64,000 nucleotides of DNA from JAGLTA01 sp023142625 (GCA_030641665.1 DAOWHA010000038.1:26460-90459), one strand, 5' to 3'; shown: positions 7,813-16,957, counted from the first letter of the stretch. Notes: generated by a model from the sequence alone, not told the origin. Made by a program: numbers and translations.

Positions 7813-10800
7813 ATGAAAAATAGACTGATAAAGGGGGGAAAGAAAGTTTTGCAATGTTTTTTAATTTTGTTAGTAATTTTTCCGCTTAATTTAATGATAA
7901 CGCCATCGGCATCGGCAAGCGAGTTGCCGCCGCAGCCGCAAGCAGGCGAGGTTATTATAAATGAAATTATGCCCGACCCTTCTGTTGTTTCCGATAGTAA
8001 CGGAGAATGGTTTGAGGTATATAATAACACCGATCATCAAGTTAATTTAATTAATTGTATTATTAAAGACGATGGCTCTGATTTACATACTATTAATTTA
8101 GATTTAATTATTGATTCTAATGATTATGCGGTTTTAACAAAAAATAGCACTTCTACTGAAAATGGTGGCATTATATCTAATTATACATATACAGGAATAA
8201 CTTTAGCTAACGAAGAAGATGAGTTAATTTTAATTTGCAACGATACAGAAATAGATAGAGTAGAATATAATAAAGATAGCGGGTGGGTTATTAAAGTAGG
8301 AGAATCAATGATTTTGAGTGATTTTAATTTTGATAATAATATTACGGCTAATTGGTGTTTATCAACTTCGTCTTATGGAGATGGCGATTTAGGAACACCT
8401 GGAATTACTAATGACCAATGTGAATATAATCCTGTTTGCGGGGATGAAATTTTAGAGGAAAACGAAAAATGCGATGATGGGAATAATCAAAACGGCGACG
8501 GGTGCAGTTCAGATTGCCAGATTGAATCAATTTATGGTTATAAATTTAATGATTTAAATAAAGACGGGATAATGGGCGAGGGCGAGCCGATGCTTGGCGG
8601 TTGGGTGATTGAATTATATGATAATGCCAGTTCAACAATTCCGACAACAACAATCACAACAAGCATTGCAAACTCAACTTTAGGTTTTTACTCTTTCCAG
8701 AATTTAGAAGCAGGGGGTTATGTTATTAAAGAAGTTCAGCAGGATGGCTGGCTACAGACAACCCCGACAACTTCAACAACTACAATAAAGTTAGAAAGTC
8801 CAACGGCGACTACTACTGTAAATTTCGGCAATTGGGAATATAAAACTATTTCAGGGTATAAATATTATGATTCTGACAGAGATGGCGTAATGGGCGGAGG
8901 CGAAATCGGAATTAGCGGTTGGACAATCACGCTTACAAATTCCAGCACAACAGCCACAACAACCACTGACACAGAGGGTTATTATGAATTTAATAATTTA
9001 GATATAGGAGATTATACAATTACAGAAATAATGCTGGATAATTGGCATAGAACAGATTTATTCGCCAGCAGCACTCCGACAACAACGCCGATTGAATATC
9101 ATATTGAATATTCAGCAACAACTACTTCAACCTCAACTATCAATTTCGGAAACTGGCAGACTGAAATTTACGGCTATAAATTTAATGATTTAGATAAAAA
9201 CGGCGAATTTGATGACGGAGAGGAAAAAATGGCTGGCTGGGAGATTGAATTATATAATGCCGCTAACGCAACTTCAAGTATAGATAAAACTACCACTGAC
9301 GCAGAAGGAAATTATATTTTCAAAGGACATCCTTTTGGCGATTATTGGGTAAAAGAATTTCAGCAAGACGGCTGGATGCAGACTAATTTAGCGTCAACAA
9401 CAGCAACCACGACAATATCAACAGCAACTATAACAGCGGAAGTTAATTTTGGCAACTGGGAGTATAAAATAATTTCAGGATATAAATATAATGATTTGGA
9501 TAGAGATGGAGAATGGGATATTAGTGAATCAGGCATTGGCGATTGGATGATTAAATTATATGATAACGCAAGCTCAACTAATCCAATTTTAATAAATTCG
9601 ACAGCAACCGACACGGCGACAACTTCAACAACAACATTAGGCTGCTATGAATTTAATGAATTAGAGCCTGGAGTTTATATGATTACTGAAGTTATGCGGG
9701 AGAATTGGATGACTGGCGTTGAAAGCGCTCCGACAACAACCCCGATTGAACATAATATTATAATTACAGCGACAAGCACAACGCCGACAAGCACTGCGGA
9801 TATAAATTTTTATAATTGGCAATATGATTGCGTAGATAATGATGACGACGGTTATTATAGCAATGAAAGCGATATTGAATGCGGAGAGAAAGATTGTGAT
9901 GACAATAATGCCGATATAAATCCATTGGCGAAAGAGATTTGCGGGAATAGCATTGATGAAAATTGCGACGGCAAAATTGAAAGCTGCGGAGGAGGCGGAG
10001 GTCACTCTAATTTTTTAACAATTCATTCTGAAAAATTAGTTGAAACAAAATCTAAAATAGAAGATGAAACAGAATTTGCGACAGAGACAATTACTTGGCA
10101 CACGAATAAACCTGCCACCAGCAGAGTAGTTTACGGAACGCTGTCTGTTGCAGATATTGGCGAATGGCCTAATTTAGGCTATCAATATTCTACAACAGAA
10201 GACCTAAATAAAATAACATTCCACGAAGTTGTTATTAGCGGTCTTTTGCCAAACACTACATATTATTTCAGGACAATTTCCGCCGCGTCTCCAGCAATAT
10301 ATGGCAAAGAACTTTTTTTCACCACTCCTCAATTATCAGAGCCGCAGGAAATAGAAGACGAGCAAGAAGATGAACCAGAAGATGACAAAGGCGAAATTGA
10401 AGAAGAAGGCGAAAAAGGCGAAGACGAAGCAGGAGATTCAGTTGAAGGCGCGGACGAAAGCTCGCAAGAAAAAACAGACGGCGGCGGAATTATCGGAGAA
10501 GGAGCGCAAGCCGCGGCAGTAGTTGTCTTAGGCGAAAAATTAGCGTTAGTTGATGATTTGCCAGATGACATATTAGATGAGGATAGCGAAAAGGACGAAG
10601 CAGAAGAAGATGAAAAAGAGCAGGGAATAGTAGGCGGCGAAAAGATTATCGCGACCACAAGCGCGGATTCCGAAGATGGCGGCTATGATTGCTGGAGTGA
10701 ATGGTGGTGGCTGATAATTTTGCTTCTGCTTATAATCGCTTATTTCGCTTATGAAAATTATCGGATTAAAGAAGAGAGCAGAGAATCGGAAGATATTAAA

Positions 10801-10836
10801 ACAAGCCCGGACAGCGGCAAAAAAGATAATGAATAA
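7813..10836 (+). CDS. Secreted SdrD-like surface protein with LTD domain
   Basis: This 1007-residue exported protein has a signal peptide (residues 1-36, basic start then a long hydrophobic core ending SASAS). A lamin-tail domain follows (VIINEIMPDPSVV, GEWFEVYN), then a Cys-rich repeat ending GDGCSSDCQ. Four SdrD B-type repeats open with phrases such as YKFNDLNKDGIMGEGE (residues ~240-670), separated by Thr-rich linkers. A MopE-like metal-binding segment (DDDGYY, CDDNNADI, CGNSIDENCDG) precedes a fibronectin-like domain. After an acidic Glu/Asp stretch it ends in a Trp/Leu-rich membrane helix with a charged tail. It is probably a membrane-anchored adhesin or stalk. The B repeats of known proteins bind calcium; the ligand here is unknown. 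Confidence 0.88.
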   Translation: MKNRLIKGGKKVLQCFLILLVIFPLNLMITPSASASELPPQPQAGEVIINEIMPDPSVVSDSNGEWFEVYNNTDHQVNLINCIIKDDGSDLHTINLDLIIDSNDYAVLTKNSTSTENGGIISNYTYTGITLANEEDELILICNDTEIDRVEYNKDSGWVIKVGESMILSDFNFDNNITANWCLSTSSYGDGDLGTPGITNDQCEYNPVCGDEILEENEKCDDGNNQNGDGCSSDCQIESIYGYKFNDLNKDGIMGEGEPMLGGWVIELYDNASSTIPTTTITTSIANSTLGFYSFQNLEAGGYVIKEVQQDGWLQTTPTTSTTTIKLESPTATTTVNFGNWEYKTISGYKYYDSDRDGVMGGGEIGISGWTITLTNSSTTATTTTDTEGYYEFNNLDIGDYTITEIMLDNWHRTDLFASSTPTTTPIEYHIEYSATTTSTSTINFGNWQTEIYGYKFNDLDKNGEFDDGEEKMAGWEIELYNAANATSSIDKTTTDAEGNYIFKGHPFGDYWVKEFQQDGWMQTNLASTTATTTISTATITAEVNFGNWEYKIISGYKYNDLDRDGEWDISESGIGDWMIKLYDNASSTNPILINSTATDTATTSTTTLGCYEFNELEPGVYMITEVMRENWMTGVESAPTTTPIEHNIIITATSTTPTSTADINFYNWQYDCVDNDDDGYYSNESDIECGEKDCDDNNADINPLAKEICGNSIDENCDGKIESCGGGGGHSNFLTIHSEKLVETKSKIEDETEFATETITWHTNKPATSRVVYGTLSVADIGEWPNLGYQYSTTEDLNKITFHEVVISGLLPNTTYYFRTISAASPAIYGKELFFTTPQLSEPQEIEDEQEDEPEDDKGEIEEEGEKGEDEAGDSVEGADESSQEKTDGGGIIGEGAQAAAVVVLGEKLALVDDLPDDILDEDSEKDEAEEDEKEQGIVGGEKIIATTSADSEDGGYDCWSEWWWLIILLLLIIAYFAYENYRIKEESRESEDIKTSPDSGKKDNE

Positions 10837-10840
10837 TAAT

Positions 10841-10920
10841 ACTGTCTTTGCGAGGAGGCGATAGCCTACGAAGCCACACCTAACGGGTGGTCACCCGTTA
10901 GGGTGACAATCTTGTTAACA
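10841..10920. repeat. Dispersed palindromic element, half copy 3
   Basis: It starts ACTGTCTTTGCGAGGAGGCG 5 bases after the surface protein stop and runs through GCCACACCTAACGGGTGGTC and GGGTGACAATCTTGTTA. The module CTAACGGGTGGTCACCCGTTAG inside is itself a palindrome. Only the left half of the element is present, as in copy 1. Confidence 0.85.
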
Positions 10921-11041
10921 GGCAGAAGAGTCGTATTGTTAAAATAGAGCAATCTAACCTGTGGATAATTTTAAATATTTTATTAAAAAACAGATATTTA
11001 ATGTTTTTAAAATAGTGATAAAGACCAATAGGCACAGGGGC

Positions 11042-11069
11042 TTGACATATTTTTTTAATATGTTATAGT
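11042..11069 (+). promoter_or_regulatory. Near-consensus sigma70 promoter of an ncRNA
   Basis: TTGACA (11042-11047), a 16-base AT-rich spacer and TATAGT (11064-11069). The expected start is about 11076, just before a long-range helix, and no ORF of useful size follows. A DnaA-box-like TGTGGATAA sits upstream at 10960-10968. Confidence 0.8.
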
Positions 11070-11075
11070 GATATT

Positions 11076-11431
11076 AAGATTGAGAGAGGAATAGTTGGAT
11101 ATTTAAAAGAGAATAAAAAAGTGAGAGTGGGAAATATAGTTTTAAAAAAGATTTGAAATTATGTTTCCCAATCTCACACAAAATTCTCAACAAAACAAAA
11201 AAACAAAATCTCCAACACAATAAACAATTCCTCTCTCAACCAAACTCTTTATATGAAGTGAGAGTGGGAAATATAGTTTTAAAAAAGATTTGAAATTATG
11301 TTTCCCATTCCCACACAAAAAATTCTAACTCAAAAAAATCCACAACAAACAAACAAACAAACAAACTATCAATCCCCAACCTTTTATATCTATTTATAAA
11401 TTTTTCAAGCAGGATCTCATCCTGTTTTTTT
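11076..11431 (+). ncRNA. Candidate structured non-coding RNA
   Basis: The segment of about 356 bases lies between a consensus promoter and a hairpin (CAGGAT/ATCCTG, 11410-11424) followed by seven T. Its 5' end TTGAGAGAGGAAT (11080-11092) is perfectly complementary to 11227-11239, and GTTGGA (11094-11099) to TCCAAC (11211-11216), closing a domain. Inside is a hairpin with arms GTGAGAGTGGGAAA (11121) and TTTCCCAATCTCAC. A 50-base exact copy of that unit recurs at 11258-11307 outside the closed domain. The remainder is strikingly T-poor and A/C-rich, including CAAA repeats at 11344-11366. No coding frame is plausible. It does not resemble tmRNA, RNase P, SRP or 6S RNA as I know them. Confidence 0.65.
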
Positions 11432-11564
11432 AATTTTAATTTTAATTTCAAAATAAAATTATTAACAAAATATACGATCGTGAAAAAACGCTATAATTAA
11501 ATTTTTTAGTAAAATGCGCGCTTGTCCGCCTCGGGAGGAATCGCACAATTAGTTAAGAATTTTT

Positions 11565-11593
11565 TTGAATCGGTTTTATAGTTGTGGTATAAT
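11565..11593 (+). promoter_or_regulatory. Promoter of the EndoQ gene (extended -10)
   Basis: TTGAAT (11565-11570), a spacer of 17 bases and TATAAT (11588-11593), preceded by TGG, which makes an extended -10 (TGnTATAAT). The predicted start is about 11600, 47 bases before the ATG. Confidence 0.75.
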
Positions 11594-11646
11594 TTATTTA
11601 GTTGATTTAGGGACTGTGGCGAATAAATATTTTTTAAATAAATTTT

Positions 11647-12906
11647 ATGAAACAGATAGCGGATTTGCATATCCATTCAAAATATTCCCGCGCTTGCTCA
11701 AAGCAGTTGGAACTGGAAAATATTGAAAGCGCCTGCAGAATAAAGGGCGTTGATATCGTCGCTACCGGAGATTTTACGCACCCGGCTTGGTTTGGAGATA
11801 TAAGCAGCAAATTAGAAGAGATAGAAAATTCAGGCTTATATAGATTAAAATCCGCGCCAGACAGTAAAATTAAATTTGTCCTTTCTACGGAAGTAGCGCT
11901 GATCTATAAAGCGTTAGACAAAGTGAGGCGGCTGCATATTATGGTTATGGCGCCGAATCTGAAATTAGCAAAAGAGTTTAATGATCATTTAAGCAAGAGC
12001 GGTTATAACATAAAATCGGACGGACGACCGATTTTAGGAATGAGCGCGCAAAAATTGTGCGAGATCTGTTTTAATATCAGTTCAGATTTTGTAATATTTC
12101 CGGCCCATATCTGGACGCCATGGTTTGCGGTTTTCGGATCTAAATCAGGTTTTGATTCTTTGGAAGAATGTTTTGGAAAGTGGACGGACAAAATTCACGC
12201 CATTGAAACCGGGCTGTCAAGCGATCCTGAAATGAATTGGGCGCTTTCAGGCTTGGACGATATTGTCCTGCTGTCTAATTCTGACGCGCACTCTTTAATA
12301 AATATCGCGCGCGAAGCCAATATTTTTGACCTGCAAGATGTTTCTTATGGCGGAATTCGCGAAGCGATGAACAAAAAAAATCGCGGTAAAAATCTGCTTT
12401 TATCAACTATTGAATTTTATCCGGAAGAGGGGATGTATCATTTTGACGGGCATCGCGCTTGTAATGTCAGTTTTACGCCAGAAGAGACAAAAAAATATAG
12501 CGGTATCTGCCCTGTCTGTAAAAGACCGCTTACAATTGGCGTGATGAGCAGAGTTAAAGAATTAGCGGACCGTGAATTCGGTTTTAAGCCGAAAAACGCC
12601 GCGCCATTTGTTAAATTAGTGGAGCTGGATAAAATAATCGCTGAAACGCTGAATATAAAAAGCCGCTCCTCTAAAGCTGTGCTGGCTGAATACAATAATT
12701 TAATCAAACTTGGCGGCAATGAGTTGAATATTCTGCTTAATCTGAATTATGATGAACTAAAAAAAATCGCTTCTGAGAAAATTACAGAAGCGATAAAAAG
12801 AGTGAGGGAGGGCAATCTGATTATTGAGCCAGGCTTTGACGGAGAATACGGCAAAGTTAAAATTTTCAGCGAAAAAGAAAAAACAAGGCAGAAAAAACTG
12901 TTTTAA
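11647..12906 (+). CDS. PHP-domain endonuclease Q-like protein
   Basis: The 419-residue protein has an N-terminal PHP metal-hydrolase domain: DLHIHSKYSRACSKQLE at residues 5-21, IVATGDFTHPAWF near 40, FPAHIWTPWF near 154 and SNSDAHS near 219. A cysteine module follows (HRAC, CPVCKRPLTIGVMSRVKELA). This architecture matches archaeal and CPR endonuclease Q, which nicks DNA 5' of deaminated bases such as hypoxanthine and uracil. It stands alone behind its own promoter and converges on recR across a strong double hairpin. The family call is good; the lesion preference is inferred from characterised relatives. Confidence 0.82.
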   Translation: MKQIADLHIHSKYSRACSKQLELENIESACRIKGVDIVATGDFTHPAWFGDISSKLEEIENSGLYRLKSAPDSKIKFVLSTEVALIYKALDKVRRLHIMVMAPNLKLAKEFNDHLSKSGYNIKSDGRPILGMSAQKLCEICFNISSDFVIFPAHIWTPWFAVFGSKSGFDSLEECFGKWTDKIHAIETGLSSDPEMNWALSGLDDIVLLSNSDAHSLINIAREANIFDLQDVSYGGIREAMNKKNRGKNLLLSTIEFYPEEGMYHFDGHRACNVSFTPEETKKYSGICPVCKRPLTIGVMSRVKELADREFGFKPKNAAPFVKLVELDKIIAETLNIKSRSSKAVLAEYNNLIKLGGNELNILLNLNYDELKKIASEKITEAIKRVREGNLIIEPGFDGEYGKVKIFSEKEKTRQKKLF

Positions 12907-12920
12907 TAGAATGTGGTTAA

Positions 12921-12968
12921 AAAAATTTTTAGCATTTTGTACGATCGTACATTTTGCTAAAAATTTTT
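12921..12968. other. Imperfect hairpin after the EndoQ gene
   Basis: Arms AAAAATTTTTAGCA (12921-12934) and TGCTAAAAATTTTT (12955-12968) enclose TTTTGTACGATCGTACATTT, whose centre GTACGATCGTAC is a perfect palindrome. It could be a terminator for the plus-strand gene or a protein-binding site. Confidence 0.6.
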
Positions 12969-12976
12969 AAAATAAC

Positions 12977-13022
12977 AAAAAGTTGACGAAACTGTGCGAC
13001 CGCACAGTTTCGTCAACTTTTT
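12977..13022. terminator. Bidirectional terminator, 22-bp perfect stem
   Basis: The bases 12977-12998 are the exact reverse complement of 13001-13022 with only AC between them. The stem starts with five A and ends with five T, so it can end transcripts of endoQ (+) and recR (-). It is an exceptionally long perfect stem. Confidence 0.88.
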
Positions 13023-13033
13023 AGATTATAGGA

Positions 13034-13639
13034 TTATAGATTTTTTCTGCCTTCTATGGCGTTAGCGATGGTAATCTCGTCTGTATATTCTAAATCAGCG
13101 CCCATTGGGAGTCCTCTCGCAAGGCAGGTAATTTTTATCCCTATCTCAGAAAACGGCTTAAGGATTTTTTTTAGATAGATATTGGTTGATTCTCCTTGTA
13201 TATCAGGATTAAAAGCGAGAATTAACTCTTTAATATTCTCTTTTTTCAGCCGTCCTATTAGCTGTTTTATATTTAGCTTGTCTGGCGTAATGCCGTTAAG
13301 CTGGTCTATGGTTCCTCCTAAAATATGGTAAATTCCGTTAAATTTATTACTCGCTTCAATCGCTCGCATATTTTGCGGCGCTGCGACAACACATAGGATC
13401 TCGCGATTTCTATTTGCGTCAGAGCAGATTTCGCAGGGGGATTTTTCAGTAAAATTGCGGCATTGTTCGCAGACAACAATTTTATTTCTTAATTCAACCG
13501 CTGTTTTTATGAATTCCACAAATTCATTGCGCGGTTTTTTTAATAGATAAAAAACAAATTTTTCAGCTGTTTTAGCGCCAATCCCTGGAAATCTGCTGAA
13601 TTGCCAGATTAAATTTTGAATAGGATGCGGAAATTTCAT
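13034..13639 (-). CDS. recR: Recombination protein RecR
   Basis: RecR acts with RecO (and RecF) to load RecA at gaps. The 201-residue protein has an N-terminal helix-hairpin region (FPGIGAKTAEKFVFYL), a four-cysteine zinc finger (CEQCRNF...CEICSD, residues ~57-72) and a Toprim domain (ILCVVAAPQNMRAIE, YHILGGTIDQLNGI, LAFNPDIQGEST). Length is normal. The gene lies 5 bases from ybaB in the same direction, the standard ybaB-recR pair, with dnaB further upstream. Confidence 0.96.
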   Translation of the reverse strand: MKFPHPIQNLIWQFSRFPGIGAKTAEKFVFYLLKKPRNEFVEFIKTAVELRNKIVVCEQCRNFTEKSPCEICSDANRNREILCVVAAPQNMRAIEASNKFNGIYHILGGTIDQLNGITPDKLNIKQLIGRLKKENIKELILAFNPDIQGESTNIYLKKILKPFSEIGIKITCLARGLPMGADLEYTDEITIANAIEGRKNL

Positions 13640-13644
13640 AAATT

Positions 13645-13920
13645 TTACATTCCGGGCAGGTTAAGACCGCCGCCCATCATTTTTTGCGCCATCAACTTTT
13701 GCGCTTTTTTTATCGCGTTGTTTACGGCTCTTTTTAAATTGCCCTCCACTATCTCTTTGTTTTCAATATCGGCGATTTTAACGCTCTGAATTTCCATATT
13801 GCCGTTAATAATAATTTCAACGCCGCCATCTTCAACTGTAATAATTTCATCGGCTAATTTTTTTTGCATTTCGCTAGCCTGCGAGCGAAGCTTGTTAAGG
13901 TCTTTTAGTTTGTTAAACAT
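13645..13920 (-). CDS. YbaB/EbfC nucleoid-associated protein
   Basis: This is a 91-residue small DNA-binding protein of the YbaB/EbfC family, which forms dimers and binds or bridges DNA. Visible features are the helical start LRSQASEMQKKLADEIITVE, the beta-hairpin core GGVEIIINGNMEIQSVKIAD, and a second helix AVNNAIKKAQKLMAQKMMGG. It is 5 bases upstream of recR, a conserved neighbourhood. Its role in recombination is suggested by that pairing but not proven. Confidence 0.92.
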   Translation of the reverse strand: MFNKLKDLNKLRSQASEMQKKLADEIITVEDGGVEIIINGNMEIQSVKIADIENKEIVEGNLKRAVNNAIKKAQKLMAQKMMGGGLNLPGM

Positions 13921-13982
13921 AAAATTATAGTTATAAATAAATTATTAAAAAATAAATATTTGTTTTTATGAAGAATATTTTG

Positions 13983-14249
13983 TTAAAATTGAAAAATTCC
14001 GACAATAATCAATATAATAGATAATACTAACAAATAAAAAAGAAATCGTGACGGCTGTTTATTAAAAGAAATAATAATACTTAACATCCCCACAGAACTA
14101 AGCATTCCAGCAATACCAATACCATACCACCATAAATTAAATCCATTCCAAATTTCATCCATGCCAGTTATAAGAAAAAGCACGGTAAAACCGCAAAGCA
14201 AAAATCCAATAATAAATAAAATGTAATTTATTGTTTTTTTATTAATCAT
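13983..14249 (-). CDS. Small three-helix membrane protein
   Basis: The 88-residue protein is not recognised. It has three hydrophobic segments: residues ~8-28 (YILFIIGFLLCGFTVLFLIT), ~38-62 and ~68-87 (LFYLLVLSIILIIVGIFQF), with a Trp-rich outer loop (DEIWNGFNLWWYG). It has no known domain. It lies between ybaB and dnaB on the same strand, and a mobile inverted-repeat element separates it from dnaB. Confidence 0.6.
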   Translation of the reverse strand: MINKKTINYILFIIGFLLCGFTVLFLITGMDEIWNGFNLWWYGIGIAGMLSSVGMLSIIISFNKQPSRFLFYLLVLSIILIIVGIFQF

Positions 14250-14321
14250 TATATTTATTCATTCAAGGGCTTTTTATTTTCAATAAATTAAAAACAAATC
14301 TGTCGCCCTGAATTCCACTAT

Positions 14322-14467
14322 TGTCACCCTGAATTTATTTCAGGGTCTGTGCTTGTTATTTACTATATTATGTTTAAGAAAAATAAAGTAAAAAGTCAGG
14401 ATTTTATTTATCTAATCATAATTTAGCGATAAGTAATAACAGATCCTGAAATAAATTCAGGATGACA
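14322..14467. repeat. MITE-like element with 29-bp inverted ends, copy A
   Basis: Ends TGTCACCCTGAATTTATTTC (14322-) and ACAGATCCTGAAATAAATTC (14439-) are inverted copies of 29 bases with a few mismatches. Each end is also an internal palindrome (CCCTGAAATAAATTCAGGG type). The interior contains AATCATAATTTAGCGA, also present in copy B at 47002. A partial extra end lies at 14301-14316. Confidence 0.82.
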
Positions 14468-14521
14468 TAGTTTTTATTTTTTGAAAATTTATAATTGATT
14501 GAAAATTGCAAATTGAAAATT

Positions 14522-15904
14522 CTAAAACGCTTCTTCTGTTTCTTCTTGCCCGCCAGCCTCCTCAATGTTGTTTTCATAATTGGTAAAACTCGCTCTAGCC
14601 ATATTAAAATACAGTTCAAGCCGCCCGGTCGGTCCGTTGCGGTGCTTGGCGATAAAAATATCCGCGACATTCGGCTTAGAACTCTTTTCTTTGTAATAAT
14701 CATCGCGATAGATAAACATCACAACATCAGCGTCTTGCTCGATTGACCCAGAATCTCTTAAGTCTGCCAGTATAGGAATTTTATTAGGCCGCGATTCTAC
14801 TGAACGGGAAAGTTGGGACAGCGCCAAGACAGGAATATTGAGTTCTTTTGCCAGCGATTTCAGTGAACGGGAAATTTCCGATATTTCTTGAACTCGATTT
14901 TCAGTGCGGCTACCTTCCATTAATTGCAGATAATCAATAACAAGCAGCCCGAGATTATGTTCGGCTTTCAAACGCCGCGCTTTTGTGCGAAGCTCCATAA
15001 TATTCGCCACGGCGGAATCGTCTATGTAAATCTCCGCTTCAGACAGTACCCCCATAGCGTGATTGATGCTGGCGAAATCATCATCTCCGTCTTTTGTGGA
15101 AAGTTTTCCTGTTCGCATTTTCCATAAATCAACTTCTGCTTCCGCGCAAAGCAAACGATCAACCAATTGCTCCTTGCTCATTTCCAAAGAGAATATCCCG
15201 ACGGGAATTTTTTGCTTGGCGACTTGCCGCGCGATATCCAGAGCCAATGAAGTTTTTCCCATTGACGGGCGAGCCGCTAAAATTATCAGATCCGATTTTT
15301 GCAATCCGGCGAGTTTTTTGTCAATATCTACAAAGTTAGTCGGAACTCCGCGCATCTTTCCCCGCTCTTTATGCAGAGTGTCTATGCGGTCAAACGCGTC
15401 GTCTAAAACATCTTTAATCGGTATGAAATTTTGCTTTAAATAGTTCTGCGAAACCGCGAACAGCTTCTGCTCCGCGCTGTCGAGCATCTGTTCCACCTCG
15501 TTAGTTTCATTATAACTCATTAAAGTGATTTCCGACGAAGCTTTAATCAGGCGGCGCAAGGTGGCTTTTCGCGCCACAATCTGGGCGTAAGAGACGATAT
15601 GGCTGGACGATGGAACTGAGTTTGTAAGGCTCACTAAATAGCTTCTTCCGCCGACATCCGACAGTTTTTTCTTTTCTTTCAGCCGATTAGACAGGTTTAA
15701 AATATCAATCGGCTGGCGTTTTTCATAAAGTTCGCTGATCGCTTCAAATATCGCGCTGTGGCGATCGTCATAAAAATCTTTGCGGTTCACAATATCGGCT
15801 ATTTTGATTATAGCGTCTTTGTCAATCAGAAGAGAACCGAGCAGCGACTGCTCAGCTTCAAGATTTTGCGGCGGCATTTTTTCAATTAAATTTTCTTTAG
15901 CCAT
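14522..15904 (-). CDS. dnaB: Replicative DNA helicase DnaB
   Basis: DnaB is the hexameric 5'-3' helicase that opens the replication fork. The 460-residue protein has the N-terminal collar domain (PPQNLEAEQSLLGSLLID, KDFYDDRHSAIFEAI), Walker A AARPSMGKTSLALDIA near residue 213, Walker B LLVIDYLQLM, the ALSQLSRSVESR segment and DLRDSGSIEQDADVVMFIYR near the end. There is no intein. The C-terminus is a short acidic tail. It is read divergently from the ABC transporter genes. Confidence 0.97.
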   Translation of the reverse strand: MAKENLIEKMPPQNLEAEQSLLGSLLIDKDAIIKIADIVNRKDFYDDRHSAIFEAISELYEKRQPIDILNLSNRLKEKKKLSDVGGRSYLVSLTNSVPSSSHIVSYAQIVARKATLRRLIKASSEITLMSYNETNEVEQMLDSAEQKLFAVSQNYLKQNFIPIKDVLDDAFDRIDTLHKERGKMRGVPTNFVDIDKKLAGLQKSDLIILAARPSMGKTSLALDIARQVAKQKIPVGIFSLEMSKEQLVDRLLCAEAEVDLWKMRTGKLSTKDGDDDFASINHAMGVLSEAEIYIDDSAVANIMELRTKARRLKAEHNLGLLVIDYLQLMEGSRTENRVQEISEISRSLKSLAKELNIPVLALSQLSRSVESRPNKIPILADLRDSGSIEQDADVVMFIYRDDYYKEKSSKPNVADIFIAKHRNGPTGRLELYFNMARASFTNYENNIEEAGGQEETEEAF

Positions 15905-15961
15905 ATTATTATAATAACCTTATTTAAAATAATATCAAATTTTGCCGCTTTATTCAAGTTC

Positions 15962-15989
15962 TTGACAATATTTTTTTATGTAATAAAAT
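15962..15989 (+). promoter_or_regulatory. Promoter of the Gld-type ABC operon
   Basis: TTGACA (15962-15967), 16-base spacer and TAAAAT (15984-15989). The predicted start lies about 17 bases before the ATG at 16013, giving a very short leader without a Shine-Dalgarno motif. Confidence 0.75.
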
Positions 15990-16012
15990 GGTAGTAGAAA
16001 AAATAAAAATTT

Positions 16013-16942
16013 ATGATTAAAATAAAAAATTTAACAAAAAAGTTTGATGGCAAAACCGTTTTAGATAAAATTTCATTTGATGTTAAGCAAGGTGAGATTT
16101 TAGGTTTTTTAGGACCGAACGGCGCGGGCAAGACAACTACGATGAAAATTATCACCGGCTATATCCCGCTGAATAAAGGATCGGTAAAAGTGGATAATAT
16201 TGATGTTGAAATAGATTCTATTAAAACGCGCGCGAAAATCGGCTATTTGGCGGAAAACAATCCTTTGTATGACGAGATGAAAGTTTTTGAATTTTTAAGT
16301 TTTATCGCTGAATTAAGAGGCGTGGACAAAAATGAGATAGATGAAAAAATCAGCGAAATCAGCAAGGTCTGCGGCTTGGAAAAAGTTATCAATAAATTAA
16401 TCAGCGAACTGTCAAAAGGCTTCCGCCAGCGGGTCGGATTGGCGCAGGCGATGATCAGCGATCCAGAGATTTTAATTTTAGACGAGCCGACAAGCGGACT
16501 TGACCCTAACCAAATCATAGAGATTCGAGAATTGATTAAAAAAATCGGTAAAGAGAAAACCGTAATTTTTTCAACGCATATTTTAAGCGAGGCTCAAGCC
16601 GTGAGCGACAGGATTATCATCATCAATAACGGCAGAATTGCCGCGTCTGGAACGCCTGATGAATTGATTAAACAGGCAAAAACAAGAGATGTAATTTATA
16701 TAAAAATTAAAGGAGATAAAAATGAAGTTTTGCGCAAATTAAAAAATTTGGAAAATATTGATGAAGCAAGAATTAAAGATAAAGAGAGCGACGGCGTCTA
16801 CGGATATAAAATAAAGCCGAAACAAGGAGTTGACTTGCGCGAATATTTGTCAATCACGATTATGAAGAATAACTGGGCGATTTTAGAAATGCGACAGGAA
16901 AGAAAAAGCTTGGAAGGAGTGTTTAGGGAACTAACGAAATAA
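16013..16942 (+). CDS. ABC transporter ATPase, GldA-like
   Basis: This is the cytoplasmic ATP-binding subunit of an ABC-2 exporter. The 309-residue protein has Walker A GPNGAGKTTTMKI (about residue 34), the signature LSKGFRQRVGLAQAM (about 137), Walker B EILILDEPTSGLDPN and the switch His in STHILSEAQ. The C-terminal 80 residues form the usual accessory domain. It is followed after 15 bases by the permease and later by a GldG-like protein, the GldA-GldF-GldG set also found outside gliding bacteria. The substrate is unknown. Confidence 0.93.
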   Translation: MIKIKNLTKKFDGKTVLDKISFDVKQGEILGFLGPNGAGKTTTMKIITGYIPLNKGSVKVDNIDVEIDSIKTRAKIGYLAENNPLYDEMKVFEFLSFIAELRGVDKNEIDEKISEISKVCGLEKVINKLISELSKGFRQRVGLAQAMISDPEILILDEPTSGLDPNQIIEIRELIKKIGKEKTVIFSTHILSEAQAVSDRIIIINNGRIAASGTPDELIKQAKTRDVIYIKIKGDKNEVLRKLKNLENIDEARIKDKESDGVYGYKIKPKQGVDLREYLSITIMKNNWAILEMRQERKSLEGVFRELTK

Positions 16943-16957
16943 ATTAAAATAAATAAA

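Noticed and set aside
9661..10005. 114-codon minus-strand frame in the surface protein
   Set aside because: Isoleucine-rich shadow of Asn/Asp codons in repeats; no start context.
11344..11366. Possible CRISPR or microsatellite from CAAA repeats
   Set aside because: It is only a five-fold tetranucleotide run inside the ncRNA. No spaced repeats or cas genes are present in the window.
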